Origin: Olivibacter oleidegradans
GTDB lineage: Bacteria; Bacteroidota; Bacteroidia; Sphingobacteriales; Sphingobacteriaceae
Reading direction: 5' to 3'
Assembly: GCF_042432805.1 (NCBI RefSeq)
Contig: NZ_JBHLWO010000002.1
Coordinates: forward strand, 1,488,001 to 1,552,000
DNA length: 64,000 nt
This document shows, one piece after another, positions 54,650 to 63,580 of this stretch (positions are counted from its first letter, which is position 1; the number at the start of each line of letters is the position of its first letter). Under the pieces are notes generated by a model. The model worked only from the letters and a program-made list of their open reading frames with translations. It had not been told where the DNA came from and ran no database searches. The position numbers were made by a program, and so were the translations under genes.

Positions 54650-55225
54650 TTATTTATCCAACTCTTTATAAAAGACAAGTAAGCGTTTCCTTAAATGTAG
54701 CACAGCATAACGCTTCCTAGAAATCAATGTATTCACGGACTCTCCGGTACGTTCCGCAATTTCCGCAAAAGGGATATGGTCTAACTCATGCCATACAAAA
54801 ACATCACGTTGTGCTGCAGGCAATTCTTCCAGTGAGCTGAATAACGTTTTCCACATCAACCGATCTTGATAAGTTTTTTCCGGACTGTCGTTAACACCTA
54901 AAAGTAACTCACTAAATGATACAGATTGTTCATTGTCATCTTCCATGGTATCATCGTAAGAAGTTTCTGTCTTCTTTCTGTATTTATCGATAATACGGTT
55001 TCTTGCCACTCGGTAAAGCCACCCACCTACCTGTTCTACCGGCTCCGAATTAATGACTGCTGTTAGCTGAAACCACACATCTTGCAAAATATCCTCTGCA
55101 TCTGCATCACTTTTGACACGCTTCCTAATAAAGCTTAGCAACCCCTTCCCATAAGATGTTATGGTGGTTAAGATTTTGCTCTGCTTATCTTCTGACATGC
55201 CTTTTGCTATTGATAACTGATCCAT
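54650..55225 (-). CDS. ECF-type RNA polymerase sigma factor
   Basis: 191 residues. Region 2 (about 25-95) includes SDAEDILQDVWFQLTAVIN and WLYRVARNRIIDKYRKK; region 4 (about 125-180) includes LEELPAAQRDVFVWHELDHIPFAEIAERTGESVNTLISRKRYAVLHLRKRL. These are the sigma-70 ECF -10 and -35 recognition parts. Region 3 is absent, as usual. It heads a leftward group with two small genes and possibly the M3 peptidase further on. Its regulon is unknown. Confidence 0.94.
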   Translation of the reverse strand: MDQLSIAKGMSEDKQSKILTTITSYGKGLLSFIRKRVKSDADAEDILQDVWFQLTAVINSEPVEQVGGWLYRVARNRIIDKYRKKTETSYDDTMEDDNEQSVSFSELLLGVNDSPEKTYQDRLMWKTLFSSLEELPAAQRDVFVWHELDHIPFAEIAERTGESVNTLISRKRYAVLHLRKRLLVFYKELDK

Positions 55226-55436
55226 CTCTTTAACTTATCTGTATAGACGAGTGGGTCAATGAAATATTTCAATTTTTTTTAAAATTTTTCGCCTTCGTTC
55301 CAAGGCCCTCAAAAACAATATCCGCAGGTAGTTCCTGTGAAGAGCATGTGAAGCAAATTCTTGAAAAATTGATAATAGAGAATAGGAAACCGGTAAAAAA
55401 ATAAGCAACTTAAAACTATCGTGGGAGTGATTATCG

Positions 55437-56360
55437 CTACTTACTATAACCCTTTGTGCGCATTTTTAGCGTAAACACCTTATCACTAGCGGTAATAAAA
55501 AGAATATTTCCATCACGGCCTCCGAAACATACGTTCGCGGTCCATTTTGCCGGCACTGAGATATGTGCAATCTCCTTCCCCTGCTTATCATAGACGGTGA
55601 CTCCTTTACCTGTTAAATAAAGGTTTCCTTGAGTATCAATTGTCATTCCATCAGAGCCCTTATGAATAAAGAGCCGCTTTTTTGCGAGCTTCCCATTCTT
55701 TTTTAAGGTATAACGATAGGTTTTATTGTCGCCGATATCTGCTACGTATAAATAATGGCCATCAGGCGTTCCAACAATTCCGTTGGGCCTTTTGAATCGA
55801 TCGTCCAATCGAACCAAGTGCCCGCCTTTTTTGTACAAATACAATGCTTGCACTTTTAAATCAGGGGCCTTTCTCTTCCAATAATCTCTCTGGTAATAAG
55901 GATCCGTAAAGTAAATGAAGCCGTTAGGTGCTACCCAAACGTCATTTGGACCATTGAGAAGTGTATCTTGATAATGCCTCACTAACTTCTCAACCACGCC
56001 GTTCTCAATTCGCCAAAGCTGGTTCTGTTCATCAGCACAAGCGATCAGCGCCCCTTCCTTGTCGAAATACAACCCATTTGCCCTTCCTGCATTCTCCATA
56101 AAAATGCTGAGTTTTCCCTGTAAGTCATATTTCCAGATACGGTTATTAGGTTGGTCAGTAAAATATACATTACCATCACGATCAGCGGCGGGCCCTTCAG
56201 TAAAAGCAAAACCATCTCCCACGAGTTGTAACTGCTCACCAGCAAGGACTATTTCGCTACTATCAGTTACCGGTGTTGCGGAGCCATTCACTTCGTGATT
56301 ATAAAGAAATAAACAACAGACAATCAAAACAAAACGGGTACAATTATTAATTGGTTTCAT
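55437..56360 (-). CDS. SMP-30/gluconolactonase family protein, exported
   Basis: 307 residues with an N-terminal signal peptide (about 1-27). The six-bladed propeller pattern is seen in FTEGPAADRDGNVYFTDQPNNRIWKYD, VRHYQDTLLNGPNDVWVAPNGFIYFTDPYY, FKRPNGIVGTPDGHYLYVADIGD and DGMTIDTQGNLYLTG; the Glu, Asn and Asp metal ligands of the family are there. Members hydrolyse sugar lactones. Gene lies 34 bases after the esterase gene and is probably co-transcribed. Confidence 0.88.
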   Translation of the reverse strand: MKPINNCTRFVLIVCCLFLYNHEVNGSATPVTDSSEIVLAGEQLQLVGDGFAFTEGPAADRDGNVYFTDQPNNRIWKYDLQGKLSIFMENAGRANGLYFDKEGALIACADEQNQLWRIENGVVEKLVRHYQDTLLNGPNDVWVAPNGFIYFTDPYYQRDYWKRKAPDLKVQALYLYKKGGHLVRLDDRFKRPNGIVGTPDGHYLYVADIGDNKTYRYTLKKNGKLAKKRLFIHKGSDGMTIDTQGNLYLTGKGVTVYDKQGKEIAHISVPAKWTANVCFGGRDGNILFITASDKVFTLKMRTKGYSK

Positions 56361-56394
56361 AATCTATAGAAAATGGTCGCTAGGTGGGAATGGA

Positions 56395-57225
56395 TCAGTT
56401 TAAACGATTGACAATCTCTTCTGTCCTACGAGTGACTTCCTTAAGCAGCAAGGGAAATGCGGGAAAAGTCATATTATGTCCATATCCGCCTAGTTCAATA
56501 AGAGACGTCGCATTATGCCCTGCTAACTTCATCATACGCTCCATGTAGGCATTTTCTTCGTATCTTCCCAAAAGCTCTAAATCCCTGTCCCCCGTTATGA
56601 GTAATAGTGGCGGCGCATCGGCTCGTACATAAAACAAAGGAGCAAATTCGTCAACCACTGCCTGTACATCACGGATTCCTCTTTCTTTCCTTATCGTGAA
56701 ATGAGTAATGGTATGACCACTAAATGGTATCACACCGGCAACTTGATTGGCGTCGATATTATATTTTTTTAAGTAAGCTTTATTAAGGGTCAGCATCATT
56801 CCGAGGTACCCTCCCGCCGAATGTCCGGACACGAAAATTAGTTTCTCATTCCCCCCAAACTCTTTGATATGCTTAAATACCCAAGCTGTTGCTGCTGAGG
56901 CGTCCTCAATCACGTCACTTCCTTTAACTTTCGGAGAAAGCCTATAACTGACACCAACAACAGCAATTCCTTGATTTTTTAGCGCTTCCGGCACTTCCTT
57001 CTCGCCTCCTGTCAAACCACCTCCATGAAACCAGATAACGGTAGCAAAGTCGCTTTTATTTTCGGGATAATAAATATCCAGCGTGCATCGCTTCTTCTTG
57101 TAGCTATCCAATCGGGAGCCCTCCTCGTAATAAGACACGTTAGCTTTCGTATTATATTGAACGACTTGCGCATTCGCAGATAATTTTAGTAGAATTAGAT
57201 ATAAAACAAAAAAACAACGCTTCAT
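56395..57225 (-). CDS. Exported alpha/beta hydrolase (acyl esterase type)
   Basis: 276 residues with a signal peptide ending near ANA-Q20. HGGG (67-70) forms the oxyanion hole, and the nucleophile is S136 in SGHSAGGY; an aspartate in ITGDRDLE and a histidine in YGHNMTF complete the triad. This is the HSL/BD-FAE-like form that removes acyl groups from small esters or acetylated sugars. First gene of a two-gene row with the SMP-30 protein, suggesting processing of an esterified, lactonised sugar compound in the periplasm; that is inference. Confidence 0.88.
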   Translation of the reverse strand: MKRCFFVLYLILLKLSANAQVVQYNTKANVSYYEEGSRLDSYKKKRCTLDIYYPENKSDFATVIWFHGGGLTGGEKEVPEALKNQGIAVVGVSYRLSPKVKGSDVIEDASAATAWVFKHIKEFGGNEKLIFVSGHSAGGYLGMMLTLNKAYLKKYNIDANQVAGVIPFSGHTITHFTIRKERGIRDVQAVVDEFAPLFYVRADAPPLLLITGDRDLELLGRYEENAYMERMMKLAGHNATSLIELGGYGHNMTFPAFPLLLKEVTRRTEEIVNRLN

Positions 57226-57406
57226 TTTGTATTTGCTTAAGGGAAAACCATTATTGAGTAAAGTCTAAAATTACACTATTTTTTAAAAATAGCGATAATG
57301 ATTCGTTTTATTCCCTAAGTACCTAAAATTGTCGTATTTATTCTATTCTGTGAGGCAGTTACAATTTATTTTTACATGTACATCAATAAACATTAAAACA
57401 TAGATT

Positions 57407-57892
57407 ATGAATCAGTTACTAACTTTATGCGCACTCTTAGCAACAGCGATCATGTCTGGGCTTTTTTTTACTTGGAGTAACGCCATCATGCCGGGTTTGA
57501 GGAGGTTACCAGCTTTTGAGTCATTGTTGGCATTGCAATCGTTCAATCGGGTCATACTTAATCCTTGGTTTATTATCGTTTTTCTGGCTCCCTTACTATT
57601 GTTACCGCTAAAGGTCTTTTTTGCTTATCGACAAGAATCTCAGCTTAAAATCTATCTGCTTGTTTTCGCTACATTGATATATGTGTTAGGTGTCTTTATT
57701 ATCACAATGAGCGTAAATGTCCCCATGAACGAAGGGTTAAATAAGCTTCATTTACAACAGACAAACCAGCAAGAATTAATGAATCAAAAAGAAATTTTTC
57801 AAACAACCTGGGTGCGCTTTAATTTCGTACGTGCGGTTAGTGCGTCTTTAAGCTTCCTCCTTCTTTCGATAGCTTGCGTTGATAAAGAATAA
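57407..57892 (+). CDS. DUF1772 (anthrone-oxygenase-like) membrane protein
   Basis: 161 residues with four hydrophobic helices (about 3-25, 50-72, 82-103, 137-157). The opening LLATAIMSGLFFTWSNAIMPGLRRLP and the internal SVNVPMNEGLNKLH are the DUF1772 family marks. The family is named from fungal anthrone oxygenases, but bacterial members have no settled role. Rightward, convergent with the 2H phosphoesterase gene four bases away. Confidence 0.85.
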   Translation: MNQLLTLCALLATAIMSGLFFTWSNAIMPGLRRLPAFESLLALQSFNRVILNPWFIIVFLAPLLLLPLKVFFAYRQESQLKIYLLVFATLIYVLGVFIITMSVNVPMNEGLNKLHLQQTNQQELMNQKEIFQTTWVRFNFVRAVSASLSFLLLSIACVDKE

Positions 57893-57896
57893 CGCA

Positions 57897-58487
57897 CTAA
57901 AATAAATCACCTTGTTTTGGATAAGACTTATTTCCTATGAAACGAATCGTATTAACTGGTTTATATGGGCTATAAGCCGTCGTCCTCTTTAGTAATAACA
58001 TTTGGGATGCTATGAAAGCTGCTTGATATGAAGGAATCTTCCAACTTCGACTGATTTCCAGACACTGTAGTTGTAAAAGCCCCCTTGCAATCGTTACATG
58101 TGCGTTGCGAGTAAAATGATAGCGATTCTTACCTGCACGTAATAGTGGTAGCAGCGAAGACCGTTGATTGTATACGACATCCAAAATAACGCTTCCCGTT
58201 GCCACGTCAATGTAAAAGACCCGTTCGAAAAATCTAAAACCGTTTAAAATTACGTGAAATGGGCTAACATAACAAGCTAATTGGATCAGCTTATTTATAA
58301 TAGCTCCTTCATAGTTTTCAAACTGCATAAACTTCAATAGTGTAAGGTGAGGATATGTGATTAAGGCGTTTGGAAAATCATATGTATCCTTAAAGACATT
58401 CTTAAAATACATAACGTGTTGTTCCACCTCCTTGGGCAACGGCAACACGAGCAAATATTCGAGCTCTCTATGTTTAATAGAAACCAT
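57897..58487 (-). CDS. 2'-5' RNA ligase-type (2H) phosphoesterase
   Basis: 196 residues from the ATG at 58487. The frame is open to 58562, but the added 25 residues overlap the end of the upstream VOC pseudogene and look unlike the family. The two catalytic HxT motifs are present as YPHLTLLKF and NAHVTIARG. The N-terminal EYLLVLPLPKEVEQHV is typical of the fold's first strand and helix. Members act on RNA 2',3'-cyclic or 2'-5' linkages; the substrate is unknown. Confidence 0.8.
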   Translation of the reverse strand: MVSIKHRELEYLLVLPLPKEVEQHVMYFKNVFKDTYDFPNALITYPHLTLLKFMQFENYEGAIINKLIQLACYVSPFHVILNGFRFFERVFYIDVATGSVILDVVYNQRSSLLPLLRAGKNRYHFTRNAHVTIARGLLQLQCLEISRSWKIPSYQAAFIASQMLLLKRTTAYSPYKPVNTIRFIGNKSYPKQGDLF

Positions 58488-58551
58488 AAACGACAAAACA
58501 CTAAATATATTAGCAAATATAACAATTATATAGGTTTTTCTATTACGTTGA

Positions 58552-59050
58552 TTACTTGCCATAGACTGCTTCCAACTCAGCGATGTTGATTTTTTTCATT
58601 TGAAACATCGCTTTTAAAACACGATTAACCTTAACGACATCCGGATCCAAAATCATTTCGTTTAGCACAAGCGAAGCAACTTGCCATGATACACCAAATT
58701 TATCTTAAAGCCACCCGCATACTTGTGCTTTTTCGTCACCGCCCTCGCAAAGACGTTTCCAATAATAATCAACTTCGTTCTGATCTTCACAATTCACAAT
58801 GAGCGATATCGCTTCGTTGAATATTGGCCCAGCATTTAATGCCAAAAACTCTTGGCCATCAAGGGTAAATTCAATGGTCATCATGGACCCTGCCGGTTTT
58901 CGGTGATGCTCAAAGCCCTCTTCGGTATAACGAGCGATACTTTCAATTTTACTATCTTGAATATCGAGGTATAAAAGCGAACCGCCTCTTCTGCTTCTTT
59001 TTCGAACACAAGTTTGTCGTAATTCTTTGTGATATAACGTCTCTTTTCAT
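58552..59050 (-). pseudogene. Broken VOC/PhnB-like protein gene
   Basis: Stitched over two reverse frames, the reading gives FEKEAEEAVRFYTSIFK, then DSKIESIARYTEEGFEHH, MMTIEFTLDGQEFLALNAGP, VNCEDQNEVDYYWKRL, and DKFGVSWQVASLVLNEM, an almost complete PhnB/3-demethylubiquinone methyltransferase-like VOC domain. Three lesions are visible: an apparent two-base duplication just after the ATG at 59050, loss of one A near 58957 (TTCAAG where TTCAAAG is expected), and a TAA at 58707-58705 replacing the lysine of GWLKDKFG. The damage is light, so the loss looks recent unless it is sequencing error. Confidence 0.85.
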
Positions 59051-59415
59051 TGTATTTTTATCATTATTTGTTAAAATTAGTCTTCACACCAGCCAAATGA
59101 TTCTTCTATAGTTAATTGAAAAAAAAGCTAAACCATCTCCGCTGCAATTTGCAGTAAACTCTATCACAAAATTGTAACGATACGAATCTACATGATCAAT
59201 AAAAAAAACAGCAGTCGCTCTATGAGAAATTTATAAGGAAAATGCGACAAACGCCTATCCGTATTCGCTTTCTTTTATCACAGAACAAACAATTTAAAAA
59301 AACAAAGCATACGATTTTTGATGTCTCTACCACAACAATGCATCAATCTTAGTCCTTCGAATTGTATAATTTATTTAAATTATATAAGTTTGTAAAAACC
59401 AATCACTAACATTAC
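59051..59415. other. Intergenic region with promoter of the 144-residue gene
   Basis: About 365 bases between the divergent VOC pseudogene and the next gene. Its right end carries the clear promoter described separately. The rest is AT-rich, without recognisable gene, repeat or RNA. Confidence 0.6.
59362..59392 (+). promoter_or_regulatory. Near-perfect Bacteroidota-type promoter
   Basis: TTG (59362-59364), a 20-base spacer and TAAGTTTG (59385-59392) match TTG-N(17-23)-TAnnTTTG exactly. The start codon at 59416 follows at 24 bases, giving a leader of about 17 bases. Confidence 0.75.
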
Positions 59416-59850
59416 ATGAAAGCTCAAGTTCAAGAAAAACAAGTAATCGAATACTTGAAAGAAATGCGGGAAGCGCTTTTACAGGAAATAAAAAGCATCG
59501 ACAAAACTATTGAGGGCATTACGGGCAATAAAAGCAATAGCCTTGCCAGTCTGATCCCTTCCTCTGCCGGTTATACCCTTGAAAGTAAAGCCAATAAAAA
59601 GGTACTCAAACCGGTAGAAAATTTTGATCCCCATTCCAAACTAGACTATAAGATCAGCTATGCATTGACAAATGTAGGACAAGGATTCAAAGAGGATATT
59701 TTGGATGTTCTACAACAGGCACAACCCGAATTGGATCCATATAAACTGGAAAAAGTAGTTGCGGTAAGGCTGTCCTATCTTCTTAAAAATGGCTTTATTG
59801 AAGGTAGAAAAATAGGTCGGAGATTTGAATATACCCTAATAGGTGCTTAA
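59416..59850 (+). CDS. Hypothetical protein, coiled coil plus winged-helix-like C terminus
   Basis: 144 residues. An N-terminal helix (about 5-38, QEKQVIEYLKEMREALLQEIKSIDK) has coiled-coil spacing. A low-complexity linker follows to about 75. The C-terminal part (about 78-143: KISYALTNVGQGFKEDILDVLQQAQPELDPYKLEKVVAVRLSYLLKNGFIEGRKIGRRFEYTL) has the helix-helix-helix-wing look of a winged HTH. I recognise no named family. It is a single gene behind a very good promoter. DNA binding is suggested by shape only. Confidence 0.75.
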   Translation: MKAQVQEKQVIEYLKEMREALLQEIKSIDKTIEGITGNKSNSLASLIPSSAGYTLESKANKKVLKPVENFDPHSKLDYKISYALTNVGQGFKEDILDVLQQAQPELDPYKLEKVVAVRLSYLLKNGFIEGRKIGRRFEYTLIGA

Positions 59851-59856
59851 CGATAA

Positions 59857-59877
59857 CTCCCCATATTTTATGGGGAG
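59857..59877 (+). terminator. Hairpin after the 144-residue gene
   Basis: Eight-pair stem, arms 59857-59864 and 59870-59877, loop of five, six bases after the stop codon. No T tract follows, so it may be a weak or Rho-assisted terminator. Confidence 0.45.
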
Positions 59878-59966
59878 CCTATTAAAGAACAAGTTGTGGA
59901 CCGTGCTTGTCCTATATTTTGACGTCCTCAAAATTTGCTAATAGATCTAAATGATATCCATTACTT

Positions 59967-60761
59967 CTAGTCAAGCATGGCCGCAAGCAAAGGCTTTACA
60001 TCTTTAATTTCTTCATCTATTCTTTTTAAATGTTCAAGAAGAAAATCTTCATCAAAACTCGCTTGGTTTTCTAGCAATAATGCATATTCACTAAGCAGCG
60101 GCAAGCGAGCGTTGAGTGCGGTTCCTCGAAGTTCATGTGCAAGTTTTTGTATTTGCTCTTGATTTCCTTCAGTTATTAAGTTTCTAAACCTCGGCAAGAA
60201 GGTGTCCAGACTATTTAGCACATAAGTTAAAACTTCATTGATCAATTGTCTGTCATTAGCTAAAGATCGCTCCAGTTCCTCATAATTAAAATGCCGTTTA
60301 TCGTGTAATATGTCGCCTTCTATTGTAATCTCCAAGTTATCCGTGCTTTCTTCTATATTTTTCCCATCTACAATAACCGGCGATAGCAGTGTCAACAGAG
60401 CTTCTGCAGTAAACGGTTTGATGATATAATCATCAATCGCCTCCTGATTATGAGCCCCATCATCGACATTGAGTGAATTCCCTGTCAATGCAATTATCCG
60501 AGGTTTGTCCCCGTTTGTTTCTGCTAATTGCTTAATTGTTACGGCGGCCTCATTTCCTCCCATAATCGGCATATTTAAATCAAGCAGCACTAAATTCGGC
60601 CTATACGCTTCATATATTTCAACAGCTTCTCGACCATTTTTGGCTTCCAAAATCAGCATACCTTTAAAGTGCTGTTCGAAGAGAGACCGAAGATAAAACC
60701 GATTGACCTCATTGTCCTCGGCAAATAAGATTCTAAGCTCGCTCGTTTTGTTTTCTTCCAT
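59967..60761 (-). CDS. Response regulator receiver fused to HPt domain
   Basis: 264 residues. Receiver domain about 10-130 with E15-D16, phosphoacceptor D61 in LVLLDLNMPIMGG, T93 and K115. The C-terminal HPt domain (about 165-260) carries the phosphohistidine H209 in KLAHELRGTALNARL. There is no DNA-binding or enzymatic output domain. Such proteins relay phosphate from a hybrid kinase; no hybrid kinase is encoded near it. It is about 200 bases downstream of the LytTR gene on the same strand, though co-function is unproven. Confidence 0.9.
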   Translation of the reverse strand: MEENKTSELRILFAEDNEVNRFYLRSLFEQHFKGMLILEAKNGREAVEIYEAYRPNLVLLDLNMPIMGGNEAAVTIKQLAETNGDKPRIIALTGNSLNVDDGAHNQEAIDDYIIKPFTAEALLTLLSPVIVDGKNIEESTDNLEITIEGDILHDKRHFNYEELERSLANDRQLINEVLTYVLNSLDTFLPRFRNLITEGNQEQIQKLAHELRGTALNARLPLLSEYALLLENQASFDEDFLLEHLKRIDEEIKDVKPLLAAMLD

Positions 60762-60967
60762 TAGAAATTCTCTTTAAGTGGCAATAAAATTCAGCTGGTC
60801 ATCCACGTGAGAGGTGAATTATTTCACACCTCTCTTCAATCCACAGCTGTTCATACTTTTCATGACCTTATAACGCACATAAAACTGAATAATTGCGTTT
60901 CTTTCGCGCTGCAAAATACGAAATGTAATACTTCTCCCGAAATCTACAGAAACAAGCAATGCCGTCT

Positions 60968-61699
60968 CTAAGAACCAAATTGATCCGCGTTCAATCGCTC
61001 AATCAGCCTTTTCTTATAGAATCGCCCAACGGGCAGGACCTCGTTTCCCACCCTCAATCGATCGCATTTATACGCCTTAATCTGGTGTAGGTTTACAATA
61101 AACGATTTGTGCATTCTAATAAAGTTATCCTCCGGCAACTTTTCTTCCATATAACTGATTCGCTGATACGTTATAATAGTTTTAGCAGCCATAACAATTT
61201 TGATATAATCTCTAACACTTTCTATATAAAGAATGTCTTTCAAAAAAACTTTGATCAATTCTTTGTTAACATTAAAGTACATGTAAACATCTTCTTGTTT
61301 TTGAACTTTATGAACGAACTCCAAACTAGAACCGCTCGTTTGCGAATATTTTGATACTGCTCTTAAAAAGCGTTCAAATCGAAAGGGCTTAACTAAATAA
61401 TCTAAAACATCTAAATCAAACCCCTCTGCCGCATGCTCACGATATGCGGTAGTCATGATTACTGCCGGTCGATAAAACAACGCACGAACAAATTCTAAAC
61501 CATTAAGACCCGGCATCTGTATATCAATAAATAAAATATCGACCTCATGATGTTGTATAAAATTAAAAGCTTCCAGCGCGTCGCTGCTAGAAAACACCAA
61601 TTCGAGTGATTGAATTTTTTCGATATAAGAAATTAATAATTGTAATGCAGGCGGTTCATCGTCCACCGCTATACATTTTATTTTATGCAGTGATTCCAT
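60968..61699 (-). CDS. LytTR-family response regulator
   Basis: 243 residues. Receiver domain about 7-125 with D13-D14 and phosphoacceptor D59 in ILFIDIQMPGLNG; LytTR DNA-binding domain about 145-243 with KDILYIESVRDYIKIV and FIRMHKSFIVNLHQI, both family landmarks. It pairs with the kinase gene upstream, whose 3' end overlaps its start by 17 bases. Likely controls surface or envelope genes; the target cannot be told from the sequence. Confidence 0.94.
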   Translation of the reverse strand: MESLHKIKCIAVDDEPPALQLLISYIEKIQSLELVFSSSDALEAFNFIQHHEVDILFIDIQMPGLNGLEFVRALFYRPAVIMTTAYREHAAEGFDLDVLDYLVKPFRFERFLRAVSKYSQTSGSSLEFVHKVQKQEDVYMYFNVNKELIKVFLKDILYIESVRDYIKIVMAAKTIITYQRISYMEEKLPEDNFIRMHKSFIVNLHQIKAYKCDRLRVGNEVLPVGRFYKKRLIERLNADQFGS

Positions 61700-62720
61700 T
61701 TTTAATTTTTAGAACAACTAGGAAAGTACCGGATTCCTTCATTATACTTATTTCGTGAGCTCCTTCATAGAGAATTTCCAGTCTTCTTTTTACATTGTCT
61801 AAACCAATACCGGGGCGTTCCGATTGGGTTGTTTGCTCAGCATAATTATTCTCAATCTTAACGGTTAAGATGTCGCGTTTCATCGAGATATCCATACGTA
61901 TCCAAGCATCTTTTTGCAATTTGCCTGCACCATGTTTAAACGCATTTTCTACCAGAGGCAACAATAACATTGGACTTATATAAAAATGCTCTATTTCCGA
62001 GAGGATATTTATAGAGATATCTAGTCGATCGCCAAAACGAATTTTCTCTAATTCGATATAATGCTGTATGTATTCTATTTCGTTAATGAGTGGTACAGTG
62101 TTTTCCTTTGCCTGGTATAAATTATAATCTAAAAAAGACGAAAGGCGATGAATAAGATCTGCCGCCTTCGGTTTTTGCTGAATGGAAAATGAGTAAATAT
62201 TATTTAAGGTATTAAAAATAAAATGAGGATGAACCTGTAGCTTAAGCAACTCCAATTCAGACCTGATCATTTCTTTCTGAAGGGTTGCATTGAGTTTTTG
62301 TTGTTCGTAATAAGAACGAAAAAAATAGATAAGTGAATATAAACCAACAATAAGGTACATATTAACAAAATCGATAATAAGCTTAGGTACATAGAAAAAA
62401 GGCAATAACATTCCTTCGGGGTAGTATAGTGGATATGTGTGATAGTAATAAAATAACCTTCTTATCATCAGCAGCACGAACATGGTTAGCATAGAGGCAA
62501 TCCAAAACAAGCGTTTGCGGCTCTTCAGATAGAATTTAGCGAAATAGACATGTACCGTTAGGATGGCCGCAATAAAGGTGGTAGGTACCATTACACAAGC
62601 TGAAATAAAATATCGCCTATACTCTCCGCTCATGGATGGAACACTTAGCCATTCGTATAGAAAATATAATGTCCAGAAAAGAATAATAAAAATGTATTGG
62701 TTATTTAACTTTTTCATCAC
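61683..62720 (-). CDS. LytS-type (His_kinase/HATPase) sensor kinase
   Basis: 345 residues. Four membrane helices (about 8-27, 38-62, 70-92, 110-135) make up the sensor part. The phosphohistidine is H166 in LQVHPHFIFNTLNNIYSF, followed by the ATPase segments LLPLVENAFKHGAG and ERPGIGLDNVKRRLEILYEG. No extracytoplasmic ligand-binding domain is seen, so the signal is probably sensed within the membrane. Overlaps and pairs with the LytTR regulator. Confidence 0.93.
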   Translation of the reverse strand: MMKKLNNQYIFIILFWTLYFLYEWLSVPSMSGEYRRYFISACVMVPTTFIAAILTVHVYFAKFYLKSRKRLFWIASMLTMFVLLMIRRLFYYYHTYPLYYPEGMLLPFFYVPKLIIDFVNMYLIVGLYSLIYFFRSYYEQQKLNATLQKEMIRSELELLKLQVHPHFIFNTLNNIYSFSIQQKPKAADLIHRLSSFLDYNLYQAKENTVPLINEIEYIQHYIELEKIRFGDRLDISINILSEIEHFYISPMLLLPLVENAFKHGAGKLQKDAWIRMDISMKRDILTVKIENNYAEQTTQSERPGIGLDNVKRRLEILYEGAHEISIMKESGTFLVVLKIKNGITA

Positions 62721-62926
62721 CGGTTATGGAACTAGTCATTTTAAATCTAAGTTACCTAATATATCCGTCGAACGCCATTTTTTTTGTCATACGGCAGTTT
62801 TCGAACGACAAACGACTTATATCAAGACATATTATCATTTAGGCTAAAAACATGTCGTATATCTAAAAAAAATTGCTGATCTATAAATGATACCTTTCTT
62901 TTGTTTTAAATCAATGCTATTTGATC

Positions 62927-63460
62927 ATGAAAAGTTTATTATTAAAAACGGCGATAACTTTTATGGTAATGGTTATCGTGATCATCGGTACGACCGATGG
63001 CAGGGCACAAATGCTTGTTGCGCAAAACGGATCGGAAATAGGGGAAGATTTAGACGCCCCACTTAATACCGTACTCACCTCAATCGGATCGTCTAACTCA
63101 AGGCTTGTACTGAAACATTTTAATAAGCATTTTTATAATATTTCTGACGCTCGATGGTACAAAGTAAATGATGGCCTGGTTACCAAGTTTAAACAGGAAA
63201 CCATTCCCTATACGGTAAGTTATAGTGCAACAGGTATATGGAAACACACGATTAAATACCTGAATGAATCCGCTACTCCAGAAGATCTAAAAAAAATTAT
63301 TCGTTCAAAATTTGATGGTTATTCTGTTTTACGTGCACGAGAAATTCAGATTCCGGGTACCGTTATTTACCTTGTTCAAATACAAAAAGACAAGCACTAT
63401 AAAGAAATTTCGGTACATAACAAGCGTATTCGCACACTAAAGAGCTTATACCCGCTTTAG
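62927..63460 (+). CDS. Exported PepSY-like protein
   Basis: 177 residues from ATG at 62927; an in-frame TTG lies six bases earlier. A signal peptide (about 1-28) precedes two beta-alpha-beta units typical of the PepSY-like fold in Bacteroidota: FNKHFYNISDARWYKVNDGLVTKFKQ, then SATGIWKHTIKYLN and KFDGYSVLRAREIQIPGTVIYLVQIQ. Function unknown; relatives are thought to be periplasmic inhibitors or binding proteins. It diverges from the kinase gene, with about 200 bases between. Confidence 0.8.
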   Translation: MKSLLLKTAITFMVMVIVIIGTTDGRAQMLVAQNGSEIGEDLDAPLNTVLTSIGSSNSRLVLKHFNKHFYNISDARWYKVNDGLVTKFKQETIPYTVSYSATGIWKHTIKYLNESATPEDLKKIIRSKFDGYSVLRAREIQIPGTVIYLVQIQKDKHYKEISVHNKRIRTLKSLYPL

Positions 63461-63540
63461 CTTAGCATCTCATTTCACAGATTGTTAGCCCCGATTATCA
63501 AATTGACGGAATAGTAGTAATCATAATAGGTTGGTTTCCG

Positions 63541-63571
63541 GTAAAAAGAAAAGCCCGATAACTAGTCGGGC
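63541..63571 (-). terminator. Terminator of tRNA-Ser
   Basis: On the reverse strand a six-pair GC-rich stem (forward arms 63553-63558 and 63566-63571, 7-base loop) is followed by a U-rich tract (forward 63541-63552). It lies ten bases past the tRNA 3' end. Confidence 0.85.
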
Positions 63572-63580
63572 CTGTTTTCG

